Below, piece by piece: positions 7,515-15,545 of a DNA stretch of 39,053 nt; the first letter of the stretch is position 1, and each line of letters begins with the position of its first letter. The position numbers and the translations under genes are program-made. Origin of the DNA: Novosphingobium beihaiense (lineage in GTDB: Bacteria; Pseudomonadota; Alphaproteobacteria; Sphingomonadales; Sphingomonadaceae); assembly GCF_022832375.1 (NCBI RefSeq), contig NZ_JALHLG010000042.1:1-39053 (forward strand). Reading direction: 5' to 3'. Below the pieces are notes generated by a model. The model worked only from the letters and a program-made list of their open reading frames with translations, had not been told where the DNA came from and searched no databases.

Positions 7515-7985
7515 TTATGGGATGACCGGTGCAGGCCGGTTGACGAACGACTTCAGGGCAAAGCTGCTCTGGATATGTGCGACACCTTCGATTTTCGTGA
7601 GCGCATCGAGCAATTCACGATAATGGTCAAGATCATTCACAACCGCTCGCAACAGATAATCCGAGCCACCTGTCATTAAGAAGCCGCTCATAACCTCGGG
7701 CAGCGACGCCACATGCTCCTCGAACCGGGCCAGAATCGAACGAATCTGCCGTTCCAGCGTGACCGAAATGAACACGATCATCGAGCCTGCCAGCCGCTGC
7801 TCATCGAGCCGGGCAAAGTAGCCCGTTATATAGCCGCTCTCTTCCAGAATGCGCACACGGCGCAAGGTCGGCGTTAGCGAAAGGCCTATCTCTTCAGCCA
7901 GTTCGCGCCATGTGATGCGCCCATTTTCGGAAAGGTGCCGCAGAATCTTGCGGTCGTAGGAATCGAGTTTCTGGTTTTGGTTCAT
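7515..7985 (-). CDS. Lrp/AsnC family transcriptional regulator
   Basis: Leucine-responsive-type regulator of 156 residues, near the family norm. The N-terminal helix-turn-helix begins LDSYDRKILRHLSENGRITW and continues into the recognition helix SLTPTLRRVRILEESGYI; the C-terminal RAM ligand/oligomerisation domain includes FLMTGGSDYLLRAVV. Start ATG 7985 (MNQNQKLDS) is preferred over the upstream open extension since it matches the family N-terminus. It is divergent from the indolepyruvate oxidoreductase gene, 104 nt away, a usual arrangement for an Lrp regulator governing an amino acid catabolic gene. It probably senses an amino acid, perhaps aromatic, and controls the oxidoreductase and possibly the downstream receptor operon. 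Confidence 0.93.
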   Translation of the reverse strand: MNQNQKLDSYDRKILRHLSENGRITWRELAEEIGLSLTPTLRRVRILEESGYITGYFARLDEQRLAGSMIVFISVTLERQIRSILARFEEHVASLPEVMSGFLMTGGSDYLLRAVVNDLDHYRELLDALTKIEGVAHIQSSFALKSFVNRPAPVIP

Positions 7986-8089
7986 ATCACCACGCCATAG
8001 GAAAATTCTGGAAGATAGACCCACAATTGGCCTGCAAGAGGCGTAACTATGGCAGCCATTCCTAGGGCTGACCAGCTAGTCTTGCCTGC

Positions 8090-11000
8090 ATGAACGATCT
8101 TTCCGCAATGCGCCGCAAGGCCTTTGGCCTCGAATCCATCTATATGGCCGAAAGTGGCCCGGCTTTCATGACCGGCATTCAGGCCCTCGTGCGCCTGCCG
8201 CTGATGCAGCGCCGCATGGACCGCAAGGCCGGGCTCAATACCGCGGGCCTCGTCACCGGCTATCGTGGATCGCCGCTCGGCGCCTACGACCAGCAGCTTT
8301 GGAAAGCGCAGAAGTATCTGGCAGCCCACGACGTGCAGTTCCAGCCGGGCCTCAACGAGGATCTGGCGGCAACTGCGCTGTGGGGCGCACAGATGCACAA
8401 GGCCTATGGCGAGACCAAGGCCGATGGGGTGTTCGGCATCTGGTACGGCAAAGGCAATGGCGTGGACCGCACCGGCGACGTGTTCCGCAACGCCAATATG
8501 CTCGGCACATCGGCGCTCGGCGGCGTCCTCGCCATCGGCGGCGACGATCACGCGGCGCAGTCCTCGATGTTCCCGCATCAGACAGACGGCATCTTCCAGT
8601 CGGTGATGATGCCGGTGCTGCAGCCTGCGGACGTATCCGAAATTCTCTCGCTGGGGCTCGCGGGCATTGCCCTGTCGCGTTTCAGCGGATTGTGGGTGGC
8701 GATGAAGACCATCGCCGAAGTGGTGGAAAGCGCCGCCGGTTTCGAACTGCCCGACGCCGATCCGCGTTTCGTTTCCCCGGCCGAGCTGATTCCGGCACAC
8801 GGGCTCAACTGGGATCCCCGGATCAACTGGCCGGCCCAGCGCGCCGAATACGAACGCCGGATGATCGAGGAGCGCCTGCCCGCCGCGATCGGCTGGGCCA
8901 CCGCGAACCGGATCGACCGCCCGGTCTTTGCCAGCAGGAAGAAGAAGCTGTGCATCGTTACTGTCGGCAAGGCCCATCAGGACCTGGTGCAGGCGCTGGA
9001 AAACCTCGGCCTGCATGATGCCGAGCTGCAAGCGCTTGGCGTATCGATCTACAAAGTCGCGATGAGCTGGCCGCTCGCCACCGAACCGCTCATCGCCTTT
9101 GCCGGAGAGGCAGAGGAAATCCTCGTCGTCGAGGAAAAGTCCCCCACGGTCGAAAATCAGATCAAGACCGCGCTCTATAACGGAACCGGGCGCAAGCCCG
9201 TCGTCACCGGCAAGACCGCGCCCGATGGCAGCCAGCTCCTGCCCACGGTGCTGGAGTTCTCCCCGCTCATGCTGGCGCGCGTGCTCGCCGGACGGCTCAA
9301 GGACAACGAGGCCATCGATCTGGCGCCTCGCCTTGCAGCGCTGGAGCAAGGCGCATGCAGTGCCGGCGCCCCCTCCTTCCCCGCGCGCAAACCGTTTTTC
9401 TGCTCGGGCTGCCCGCACAACAGCTCCACCAAGACGCCCGACGGCTCGATCTCCGGCGGCGGCATCGGCTGCCACGTCATGGCGCTCTCGCAGCCCGCAC
9501 TGAAGACCGCCACCTTCAGCCAGATGGGCGGCGAAGGCCTGCAATGGGTCGGCGCGGCGCCGTTTTCCAAGACGGAGCACATCTTCCAGAACCTGGGCGA
9601 CGGCACGTATCAGCACAGCGGCCTGCTCGCCATTCGCGCGGCAGTGGCCGCCGATACGAACATCACCTTCAAGATCCTTTACAACGATGCCGTCGCCATG
9701 ACCGGCGGCCAGCCCGCAGAAGGGCAGATCAGCCCGGCGCTGATCACGCGCCAGATCGCGGCGGAAGGCGTGAAGGAAATCTACCTCGTCAGCGACGATC
9801 CGGACAAATGGCGCGGCGCCACCGGACTGGAGCCGGGCGTCAAGATCGAGCACCGCGACAATATGGACGCCGTGCAGCGCCATCTGCGCACCGTCCCCGG
9901 CGTCACTGCTATCGTCTACGAACAGACCTGCGCCGCCGAAAAGCGCCGCCGCCGCAAGCGCAAGGATTTCCCCGATCCCGACCGGCGCCTGTTCATCAAT
10001 CCGCGCGTCTGCGAAGGCTGCGGCGATTGCTCCACGCAGTCCAACTGCATCTCGATCGAGCCGCTGGATACCGAATTCGGCCGCAAGCGGCGCATCAACC
10101 AGTCCGCCTGCAACAAGGACTTCTCCTGCACCAAGGGCTTCTGCCCCAGCTTCGTCGACATCGAAGGCCCGGTGCTGCGCAAGCCCGACGCGGGCCGCAT
10201 CAAGGACATCGAAGCCGAACTGCTGGGCAATCTGCCGCTGCCCGAGCGCGCCGGGCTGGATCAGCCCTACAACATCTTCGTCACCGGCATCGGCGGCCTT
10301 GGCGTGCTGACGGTGGGCGCGCTGCTGGGCGTGGCCGCGCATCTCGACGGGCAGGAATCGACGGTCCTCGATTTCACCGGCCTGGCGCAGAAGAACGGCG
10401 CAGTGGTCAGCCATGTCCGGCTGGCACCCTCGGGCACGCCGATCCATGCCGTGCGTATCGGCGCCGGTGAGGCGGATCTGCTGCTCGGCACCGATGCGGT
10501 CGTTTCGGCCGGAACGGACACGCTCTCGCGCCTCAACGCCCAGCGTTCGCGGGCCATCGTCAACAGCGATCTGGCGCCGACTGCCGATATCGTGAGCGAT
10601 CGCGACATCACACTTCCCGGCGGCCAGATGCTCAAGGCACTGGAAACGGCAACCGGCGGCGCCACGCTCATGCTCAAGGCCACCCGGCTTGCCGAGGGGC
10701 TGTTCGGCAACAACGTCACCGCCAATACGGTAATGCTCGGCTACGCTTGGCAGAAGGGCTTCATCCCGCTCTCGCTGGAAGCGATGCACGGCGCGATTGC
10801 CGCCAATGGCGCCGCCGTGGAGCTGAACCTGCGCGCTTTCGACTGGGGCCGGTTCGCGGCAATCGACATGGCGCAGGCGGAAAAGCACGCCGGGATCGGC
10901 GCCCCGCAACCGGCGAAGGAACTCGCGATCGACAGCCTGATCGACAAGCTCTGGCGCGACCTGACCGAATATCAGGATGCCGCCTATGCCGATCGCTACC

Positions 11001-11545
11001 GCGCCCTGATGCTGACCGCCGAACGCGCTGCCCAAGGCCTTGGCGCCAAGGGGGAGGCCTTCCGCCGCGCCGTAGCCGTCAACGCGCACAAGCTGATGGC
11101 CTACAAGGACGAATACGAAGTCGCGCGGCTCTATTCGCTCCCCGCGTTCCATGAAGGACTGGCGGACCAGTTCGCCTCGGCCGGCCGCGTCTCGGTCTGG
11201 CTGGCTCCGCCGCTCCTGTCGCGCATCGATCCGGCCACCGGCCGCCCGGCCAAGCGCAAGTTCGGCCCCTGGGTGTTCAAGGCCTTCGGCCTGCTCGCGC
11301 GCGGCAAGCGCCTGCGCGGCACCCCCTTCGATCCGTTCGGCCGCACTGCCGAACGCAAGGCGGAACGGGCCGTGCGCGACGAATATCTGGCGACGATAGA
11401 CAGCCTGTGCTCCAACCTTGACGGCACGAACCTTGAGCAAGCAACCGCTCTGGCCGCACTGCCTGACATGATCCGTGGCTTCGGCCCGGTGAAGGAAGCC
11501 GCACTGCACGCCTATGCCGAGCAGCGAAAGGCCCTCACCGCCTGA
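8090..11545 (+). CDS. indolepyruvate ferredoxin oxidoreductase, fused alpha-gamma type
   Basis: Large 2-oxoacid oxidoreductase of 1151 residues that decarboxylates aryl-pyruvates, made by transamination of Trp, Phe or Tyr, to aryl-acyl-CoA while reducing ferredoxin. The N-terminal half is the thiamine-diphosphate part (GYRGSPLGAYDQQLWK near residue 57; CSGCPHNSST near residue 438; GGGIGCH after it). Near residue 640 an iron-sulfur segment CEGCGDCSTQSNC is followed by further cysteines (CNKDFSCTKGFCPS). From about residue 727 the gamma domain begins FVTGIGGLGVLTVGALLG. The all-in-one architecture is typical of aerobic proteobacteria. No good ribosome site precedes ATG 8090, and it is the first plausible start. 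Its Lrp-type neighbour supports a role in amino acid catabolism. Confidence 0.94.
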   Translation: MNDLSAMRRKAFGLESIYMAESGPAFMTGIQALVRLPLMQRRMDRKAGLNTAGLVTGYRGSPLGAYDQQLWKAQKYLAAHDVQFQPGLNEDLAATALWGAQMHKAYGETKADGVFGIWYGKGNGVDRTGDVFRNANMLGTSALGGVLAIGGDDHAAQSSMFPHQTDGIFQSVMMPVLQPADVSEILSLGLAGIALSRFSGLWVAMKTIAEVVESAAGFELPDADPRFVSPAELIPAHGLNWDPRINWPAQRAEYERRMIEERLPAAIGWATANRIDRPVFASRKKKLCIVTVGKAHQDLVQALENLGLHDAELQALGVSIYKVAMSWPLATEPLIAFAGEAEEILVVEEKSPTVENQIKTALYNGTGRKPVVTGKTAPDGSQLLPTVLEFSPLMLARVLAGRLKDNEAIDLAPRLAALEQGACSAGAPSFPARKPFFCSGCPHNSSTKTPDGSISGGGIGCHVMALSQPALKTATFSQMGGEGLQWVGAAPFSKTEHIFQNLGDGTYQHSGLLAIRAAVAADTNITFKILYNDAVAMTGGQPAEGQISPALITRQIAAEGVKEIYLVSDDPDKWRGATGLEPGVKIEHRDNMDAVQRHLRTVPGVTAIVYEQTCAAEKRRRRKRKDFPDPDRRLFINPRVCEGCGDCSTQSNCISIEPLDTEFGRKRRINQSACNKDFSCTKGFCPSFVDIEGPVLRKPDAGRIKDIEAELLGNLPLPERAGLDQPYNIFVTGIGGLGVLTVGALLGVAAHLDGQESTVLDFTGLAQKNGAVVSHVRLAPSGTPIHAVRIGAGEADLLLGTDAVVSAGTDTLSRLNAQRSRAIVNSDLAPTADIVSDRDITLPGGQMLKALETATGGATLMLKATRLAEGLFGNNVTANTVMLGYAWQKGFIPLSLEAMHGAIAANGAAVELNLRAFDWGRFAAIDMAQAEKHAGIGAPQPAKELAIDSLIDKLWRDLTEYQDAAYADRYRALMLTAERAAQGLGAKGEAFRRAVAVNAHKLMAYKDEYEVARLYSLPAFHEGLADQFASAGRVSVWLAPPLLSRIDPATGRPAKRKFGPWVFKAFGLLARGKRLRGTPFDPFGRTAERKAERAVRDEYLATIDSLCSNLDGTNLEQATALAALPDMIRGFGPVKEAALHAYAEQRKALTA

Positions 11546-11567
11546 GAGCCAAGGCTCGCGAAAGCAC

Positions 11568-11605
11568 GCGGGTAAGGCGGCAGCTTCCGGCTCCTCCTTA
11601 CCCGC
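11568..11605. other. hairpin between convergent genes
   Basis: GCGGGTAAGG at 11568-11577 is the exact reverse complement of CCTTACCCGC at 11596-11605, with an 18-nt loop. It sits 22 nt after the oxidoreductase stop, before a second, U-tailed hairpin. Confidence 0.5.
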
Positions 11606-11620
11606 AGAATCACCCTGCCT

Positions 11621-11660
11621 GGGGCCAGAACCGGAAACCGGCTCTGGCCCCCTGTTTTTT
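11621..11660 (+). terminator. intrinsic terminator of the indolepyruvate oxidoreductase gene
   Basis: GGGGCCAGA-CCGG pairs with CCGG-TCTGGCCCC around AAA, with one internal mismatch, and a T6 run follows. The minus-strand 2H phosphoesterase ends just beyond at 11672. Confidence 0.9.
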
Positions 11661-11671
11661 GTTCACAAACG

Positions 11672-12220
11672 TCAGCGGCGAAACGCGATAACCCGGATCG
11701 GGCGCCACAGGCCCTCTTCCCACGCATAGAGACCGAAGCCCCGGAAGCGGAAGGAAACCGTGCGCAACTCGCCCGCCAGCCGGGCCTGCAATGCCCGCGC
11801 CGCTTCGGGTTTCACTTTGTTTTGAAGCGTCACATGCAGGCGCAGCGGCCGGGTGTCCTGATCGGTCAGCAACCCGTGCATGCGCTCGGCGATCTGCGCG
11901 TGCAGGTCCACCATCGCCGGGCTTTCGACGGCCAGCGCGGTGCCACGCTCCAGCTTCATCACCCCGCCAATCCTGGCCTGCGGCGGCGGGATTCTTGCCA
12001 GATCGCGCAAGACCTGCAGCAATTCCTCCTCGACCGAAGGCGGCAAGGCATGGAACAGCGTGGCATGGGCGCGCAGCCGGTTGCGCTCGGGCGGATAGTG
12101 CGCGCGGCGCAGGGCATCGGTCCAGCCCAGCACATCGAGCGGCAATTCGGCCGTGATCAGCAGCGGAGCGCCGGGCTTCCTCGGCCCCTTGGCGATCCAG
12201 TCACCGGAACCGGCGCTCAC
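11672..12220 (-). CDS. 2H phosphoesterase, 2'-5' RNA ligase family
   Basis: Protein of 182 residues with the two HxT motifs of the 2H phosphoesterase/2'-5' RNA ligase (LigT/ThpR) superfamily: HATLFHALPP in the N-terminal half and LRLHVTLQNK in the C-terminal half. Family members open or hydrolyse 2',3'-cyclic phosphate ends of RNA or small nucleotides; the physiological substrate is generally unknown. The start is taken as GTG 12220, which overlaps the mltG stop in a GTGA arrangement, implying translational coupling. The frame is open far upstream through mltG, but that part is an out-of-frame shadow. It is the last gene of the acpP-fabF-mltG run. The product assignment is firm, the role unknown. 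Confidence 0.88.
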   Translation of the reverse strand: MSAGSGDWIAKGPRKPGAPLLITAELPLDVLGWTDALRRAHYPPERNRLRAHATLFHALPPSVEEELLQVLRDLARIPPPQARIGGVMKLERGTALAVESPAMVDLHAQIAERMHGLLTDQDTRPLRLHVTLQNKVKPEAARALQARLAGELRTVSFRFRGFGLYAWEEGLWRPIRVIAFRR

Positions 12221-13191
12221 AGTTCCCCACGCTCGCGCCGGATGGCAAACCACTTGGCGACATTGGCGTTGTGCTGTTCCAGCGTGCTGGCAAAGGCATG
12301 CCCGCCGCTGCCGTCCGCCACCATATAGAGCGCATCGGTCTTGGCCGGATGGAGCACCGCCTCGATCGAGGCCTTGCCCGGATTGGTGATCGGGTGTTTG
12401 GGCAGGCCGGTCATCGTGTACGTATTGTAATCGTTCACCGCCTCGATCTCGGACTGGCGGATGCGGCGGCCGAGCGGCTTGCCCTTGGTGATCGGATAGA
12501 TGATCGTCGGATCGGCCTGCAGCAGCATGCCTTTCTTGAGACGGTTCGAATAGAGTCCCGCAACCAGCCGCCGCTCTTCGGGCTTGGCAGTCTCCTTCTC
12601 GACGATCGAGGCCAGGATCACCGCCTCTTCCGGGGTTTTCACCGCCAGATCGGGACCGCGCTTGGCCCAGAGTTCGGCCAGAGTCCGGCGCATCGCCGCC
12701 TGCATCCGGCGCAGCACGGCTTCGCGCGTTTCGTCCATATCGAACGCATAGCTGTCGGGCAGGACAGAGCCTTCCGCAGGCACCGCGACATCGCCGGTAA
12801 GCTGCGGCACGGCCATCAGCCGTTCCTGCACCTGAATCGAGGGCATGCCTTCGGGGATCGTCACGAAGCGGCGAATCACATCGTCGCTGGAGATGATCGA
12901 AAGCACTTGACTGGCGCTGGCATGGGCGGGAATCCTGAATTCGCCCGCCTTGATGCCGCCACCACCGCCGAAAATTCGCGCGCGCAGGGCAAAGCCCCCG
13001 GCGGAGCGGATCACGCCCTTCTTCTCCAGCCGTTCCGCCACGGCCGTCAGACTGGCCCCGTTGGGGACGACGAACGTCCCCTCCTTCTCCAGCGGACCGG
13101 ACGCGTACCAGCCGCCGAAGAAGCTCCACAGAGCCAGCAGGGCGGCTGCGGCCAGAACCGCGGCCAAAGCGCATCCGCGCCGGGACATCAT
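12217..13191 (-). CDS. mltG: endolytic murein transglycosylase MltG (YceG)
   Basis: Inner-membrane lytic transglycosylase that cuts nascent glycan strands and so sets the end point of peptidoglycan polymerisation. A single N-terminal anchor (AAVLAAAALLALWSFFGGWY) is followed by a LysM-like segment (GTFVVPNGASLTAVAERLE) and the YceG domain. The catalytic glutamate is in ASIVEKET (E198, by homology to the E. coli VEKE motif). AGLYSNRLKKGMLLQADPT and the C-terminal TGLPKHPITNPGKASIEAVL blocks are also conserved. Length 324 fits. It starts 14 nt after fabF, the usual order in proteobacteria, and its stop overlaps the next gene. Confidence 0.95.
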   Translation of the reverse strand: MMSRRGCALAAVLAAAALLALWSFFGGWYASGPLEKEGTFVVPNGASLTAVAERLEKKGVIRSAGGFALRARIFGGGGGIKAGEFRIPAHASASQVLSIISSDDVIRRFVTIPEGMPSIQVQERLMAVPQLTGDVAVPAEGSVLPDSYAFDMDETREAVLRRMQAAMRRTLAELWAKRGPDLAVKTPEEAVILASIVEKETAKPEERRLVAGLYSNRLKKGMLLQADPTIIYPITKGKPLGRRIRQSEIEAVNDYNTYTMTGLPKHPITNPGKASIEAVLHPAKTDALYMVADGSGGHAFASTLEQHNANVAKWFAIRRERGEL

Positions 13192-13205
13192 GGCCCCGCC
13201 CCGGC

Positions 13206-14465
13206 TCAGTCAGCCTTGCGCATGATCAGGCTGGCGTTGGTGCCGCCGAACCCGAAGCTGTTGTTGAGCACCGCGCGCACTTCACGCTTACGCGGCGTGT
13301 GCGGCACAAGATCGGCGCCCTCACAACCCTCGTCCGGATTGTCGAGGTTGAGCGTGGGCGGCACGATCTGGTCACGCAGGGCGAGAATGCAGAAGATCGC
13401 TTCCACGGCCCCGGCCCCGCCGAGCAAGTGGCCGATGGCCGACTTGGTCGAGCTCATCGAGACGTTCTCCATGGCCTCGCCAAACAGACGGCGCACCGCG
13501 CCCAGTTCGAGCGTGTCGGCCATCGTCGACGTGCCGTGGGCGTTGATGTAGTCAATATCGGCAGGGGTCATGCCCGCCTTCCTGAGCGCAGCGGACATGG
13601 AGCGGAACGCACCGTCCATCTCCGGATCGGGCGCGGTCACGTGATAGGCATCGCCCGACAGGCCATAGCCGACCACTTCGGCGTAGATCTTCGCGCCGCG
13701 CGCCTTGGCATGCTCGTACTCTTCCAGAACGACGACACCCGCGCCCTCGCCCATGATGAAGCCGTCGCGGTCCTTGTCGTAAGGGCGGCTCGCCTGCTCC
13801 GGGCGGTCGTTATAGCTGCAATTGAGCGCGCGCGCCTGCGCGAAGCCGGCAATGCCGATCGGGCAGATCGTCGATTCCGCGCCGCCAGCCAGCATGATGT
13901 CGGCATCGTCGTCGCGGATCATGCGCGCGGCATCGCCGATCGAGTGCGCGCCGGTGGAGCACGCGGTGACGACCGCGTGATTCGGCCCCTTGAGGCCGTA
14001 CTTGATCGAAACCTGGCCCGAGATCAGATTGATCAGGCGGCCATGCACGAAGTGTGGCGAGACGCGGCCCGGGCCGCGATTGGCGAGCACCAGCGATTCG
14101 CTTTCGATGCCCGGCAGACCGCCGATGCCCGAACCGATCGAGCAGCCCGCGCGCAGCTTGGTCGCCTCGTCCATGTCCTCAAGACCCGCATCCTCGATCG
14201 CCTGCCCTGCGGCATCGATGCCGAAGACGATGAAGGGATCGACCTGACGCTGAATCTTGTGATCGACGCGCTTGTTGGCATCGAAGCCATATTCGTGATC
14301 GGCCGGTTTCACCTCGCAGGCGACCTGGCACTTCTGGTCAGAGGCATCGAACTTGGTGATCGGCCCTGCCCCGCTCTTGCTGGCGAGGATGTTCTTCCAT
14401 GTCGTTTCCACGTCCGCCCCCAGCGGGGTGACGAGACCAAGACCGGTAACAACAACACGACGCAT
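13206..14465 (-). CDS. fabF: 3-oxoacyl-[ACP] synthase II
   Basis: Condensing enzyme of type II fatty acid synthesis; it elongates acyl-ACP with malonyl-ACP and is responsible for the step toward cis-vaccenate. The thiolase-fold catalytic triad is complete: C169 in VVTACSTGAHS, H310 in NAHGTSTMADT and H346 in KSAIGHLLGGAGA. Length 419 is normal. ATG 14465 (MRRVVVTGLG) is the family start, with GGAGAG upstream; the longer open frame to 14555 is not used. It lies downstream of acpP with 147 nt between them, and mltG follows. Confidence 0.97.
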   Translation of the reverse strand: MRRVVVTGLGLVTPLGADVETTWKNILASKSGAGPITKFDASDQKCQVACEVKPADHEYGFDANKRVDHKIQRQVDPFIVFGIDAAGQAIEDAGLEDMDEATKLRAGCSIGSGIGGLPGIESESLVLANRGPGRVSPHFVHGRLINLISGQVSIKYGLKGPNHAVVTACSTGAHSIGDAARMIRDDDADIMLAGGAESTICPIGIAGFAQARALNCSYNDRPEQASRPYDKDRDGFIMGEGAGVVVLEEYEHAKARGAKIYAEVVGYGLSGDAYHVTAPDPEMDGAFRSMSAALRKAGMTPADIDYINAHGTSTMADTLELGAVRRLFGEAMENVSMSSTKSAIGHLLGGAGAVEAIFCILALRDQIVPPTLNLDNPDEGCEGADLVPHTPRKREVRAVLNNSFGFGGTNASLIMRKAD

Positions 14466-14476
14466 TACGCTCTCCG

Positions 14477-14505
14477 AAAAATCGGCCAGCCGAAAACAAT
14501 TCGGC
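14477..14505 (-). terminator. possible attenuator hairpin before fabF
   Basis: On the minus strand GCCGAA and TTCGGC (14505-14489) form a 6-bp stem, and five T follow 7 nt later, ending 11 nt before the fabF ATG. The spacer makes it a poor classical terminator, but it could lower fabF expression relative to acpP. Confidence 0.25.
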
Positions 14506-14612
14506 CCAAACGGCAACAGGCCCGCCCCCTTAGAGGTCGAGCCTGTCGATTTCAATCCGAGTTCTGGCGGACCGCTCCCGTTGCCGGAAAGCAGGTCTGC
14601 CGGAGGACCGGC

Positions 14613-14849
14613 TCAGCCCTTGTTCTCGTCGATGTACTTGATGGCATCGGAGACAGTGCTGATCTTCTCAGCCGCATCGTCCGGAATCTCGACGCCGAAC
14701 TCTTCTTCGAAAGCCATGACCAGCTCGACGATGTCGAGCGAGTCAGCGCCCAGATCATCGATGAAGCTTGCATCTTCAGTGACCTTGTCGGCTTCCACGC
14801 CCAGGTGTTCGACGACGATCTTCTTAACCCGATCGGCGGTATCGCTCAT
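14613..14849 (-). CDS. acpP: acyl carrier protein
   Basis: Acidic four-helix carrier of 78 residues that holds growing acyl chains on a phosphopantetheine arm. The attachment serine is S37 in GADSLDIVELVM. Length, acidity and motif match essential AcpP. It is the first gene of the fabF-mltG run, which is the standard proteobacterial order. A short GCCGG/CCGGC stem at 14599-14612 follows the stop directly. Confidence 0.98.
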   Translation of the reverse strand: MSDTADRVKKIVVEHLGVEADKVTEDASFIDDLGADSLDIVELVMAFEEEFGVEIPDDAAEKISTVSDAIKYIDENKG

Positions 14850-15065
14850 TCTATGACCCCTTCACAATCCAGAGGATTAATAAATATCGCCAGCCGCCCT
14901 AATGAGAAGGTGCCGTGCTGGCAAGTGCCATGCGCCACGTGTTTTGCCGGGACGTGCCCCTGAACCGCTTTCCTCCCCGTCAAACCCGGCTTTGTCTGCC
15001 ATTTGCAGATGGCCCATCTCGTGTCATGATAGAACGCAAGAGAGGAAAAGTGGGGAGAACAGGCG

Positions 15066-15533
15066 ATGCCCGACAATCCGCCGCCACCGGAAGGCCCTCC
15101 TTCAGATGGTTCCGTTTTTTCGGCTGCAACCAGTTTTTGGAAAACGCTTCCAGGCATCATCACGGCAACGACAACGCTTGTCGCAGCGCTTACCGCGCTC
15201 ATTTCCGGCCTTAACAGCGCAGGGCTTCTCGGTTCTCACGGCGGCAGCTTGAAAGCTACGGAAAACGGAAAGGCCGTTGAAACAGCCTCCGCGGCACCGC
15301 CAGACCATGACACAGGCCTCAAGGAATACAGGGTAGGCCAAATGAGTGACGGCTTTGCAGCAGTGCGCGAGCAGCCGACCGTGGCAAGCCGCATGGTCTC
15401 CCGCCTTGAAAGCGGGAGCCATGTGGATTGCGGCGACCTTGTGGAGGATGTGACCGGTGTGGAAGGAAGGCTCTGGCTGTCCTGCCCGAACGTGGGCGGT
15501 TACATAGCCTCGCGCCTGCTTATCCCTCTATAA
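15066..15533 (+). CDS. membrane-anchored protein with SH3-like domain
   Basis: Protein of 155 residues. A Pro-rich N-terminus (MPDNPPPPEGPPSDG) is followed by one hydrophobic segment at about residues 29-55 (IITATTTLVAALTALISGL). After a linker comes a bacterial SH3-like domain, about residues 88-155, with the telltale GFAAVREQPTVASRMVSRLE, a GSHVDCG turn and a final GGYIASRLL. Such domains often bind peptidoglycan or sense the envelope. The two cysteines (DCGD and LSCPN) could form a disulfide if the domain is periplasmic. GTGGGGAGAA precedes the ATG. It is transcribed away from acpP; the partner is unknown. Confidence 0.85.
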   Translation: MPDNPPPPEGPPSDGSVFSAATSFWKTLPGIITATTTLVAALTALISGLNSAGLLGSHGGSLKATENGKAVETASAAPPDHDTGLKEYRVGQMSDGFAAVREQPTVASRMVSRLESGSHVDCGDLVEDVTGVEGRLWLSCPNVGGYIASRLLIPL

Positions 15534-15545
15534 ACCGGCCTCCCG

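Noticed and set aside
7982..11509. A 1175-codon open frame antisense to the indolepyruvate oxidoreductase
   Set aside because: Low-complexity, Arg/His/Gly/Ala-rich product without recognisable folds; the plus-strand frame has clear catalytic motifs and a terminator.
11672..13174. A 500-codon minus-strand frame that would fuse upstream residues to the 2H phosphoesterase
   Set aside because: The N-terminal two thirds are the out-of-frame reading of mltG; the real domain begins near GTG 12220.
13299..14963. A 554-codon open frame antisense to fabF and acpP
   Set aside because: Same shadow effect; it runs through the fabF/acpP gap without any protein-like motif.
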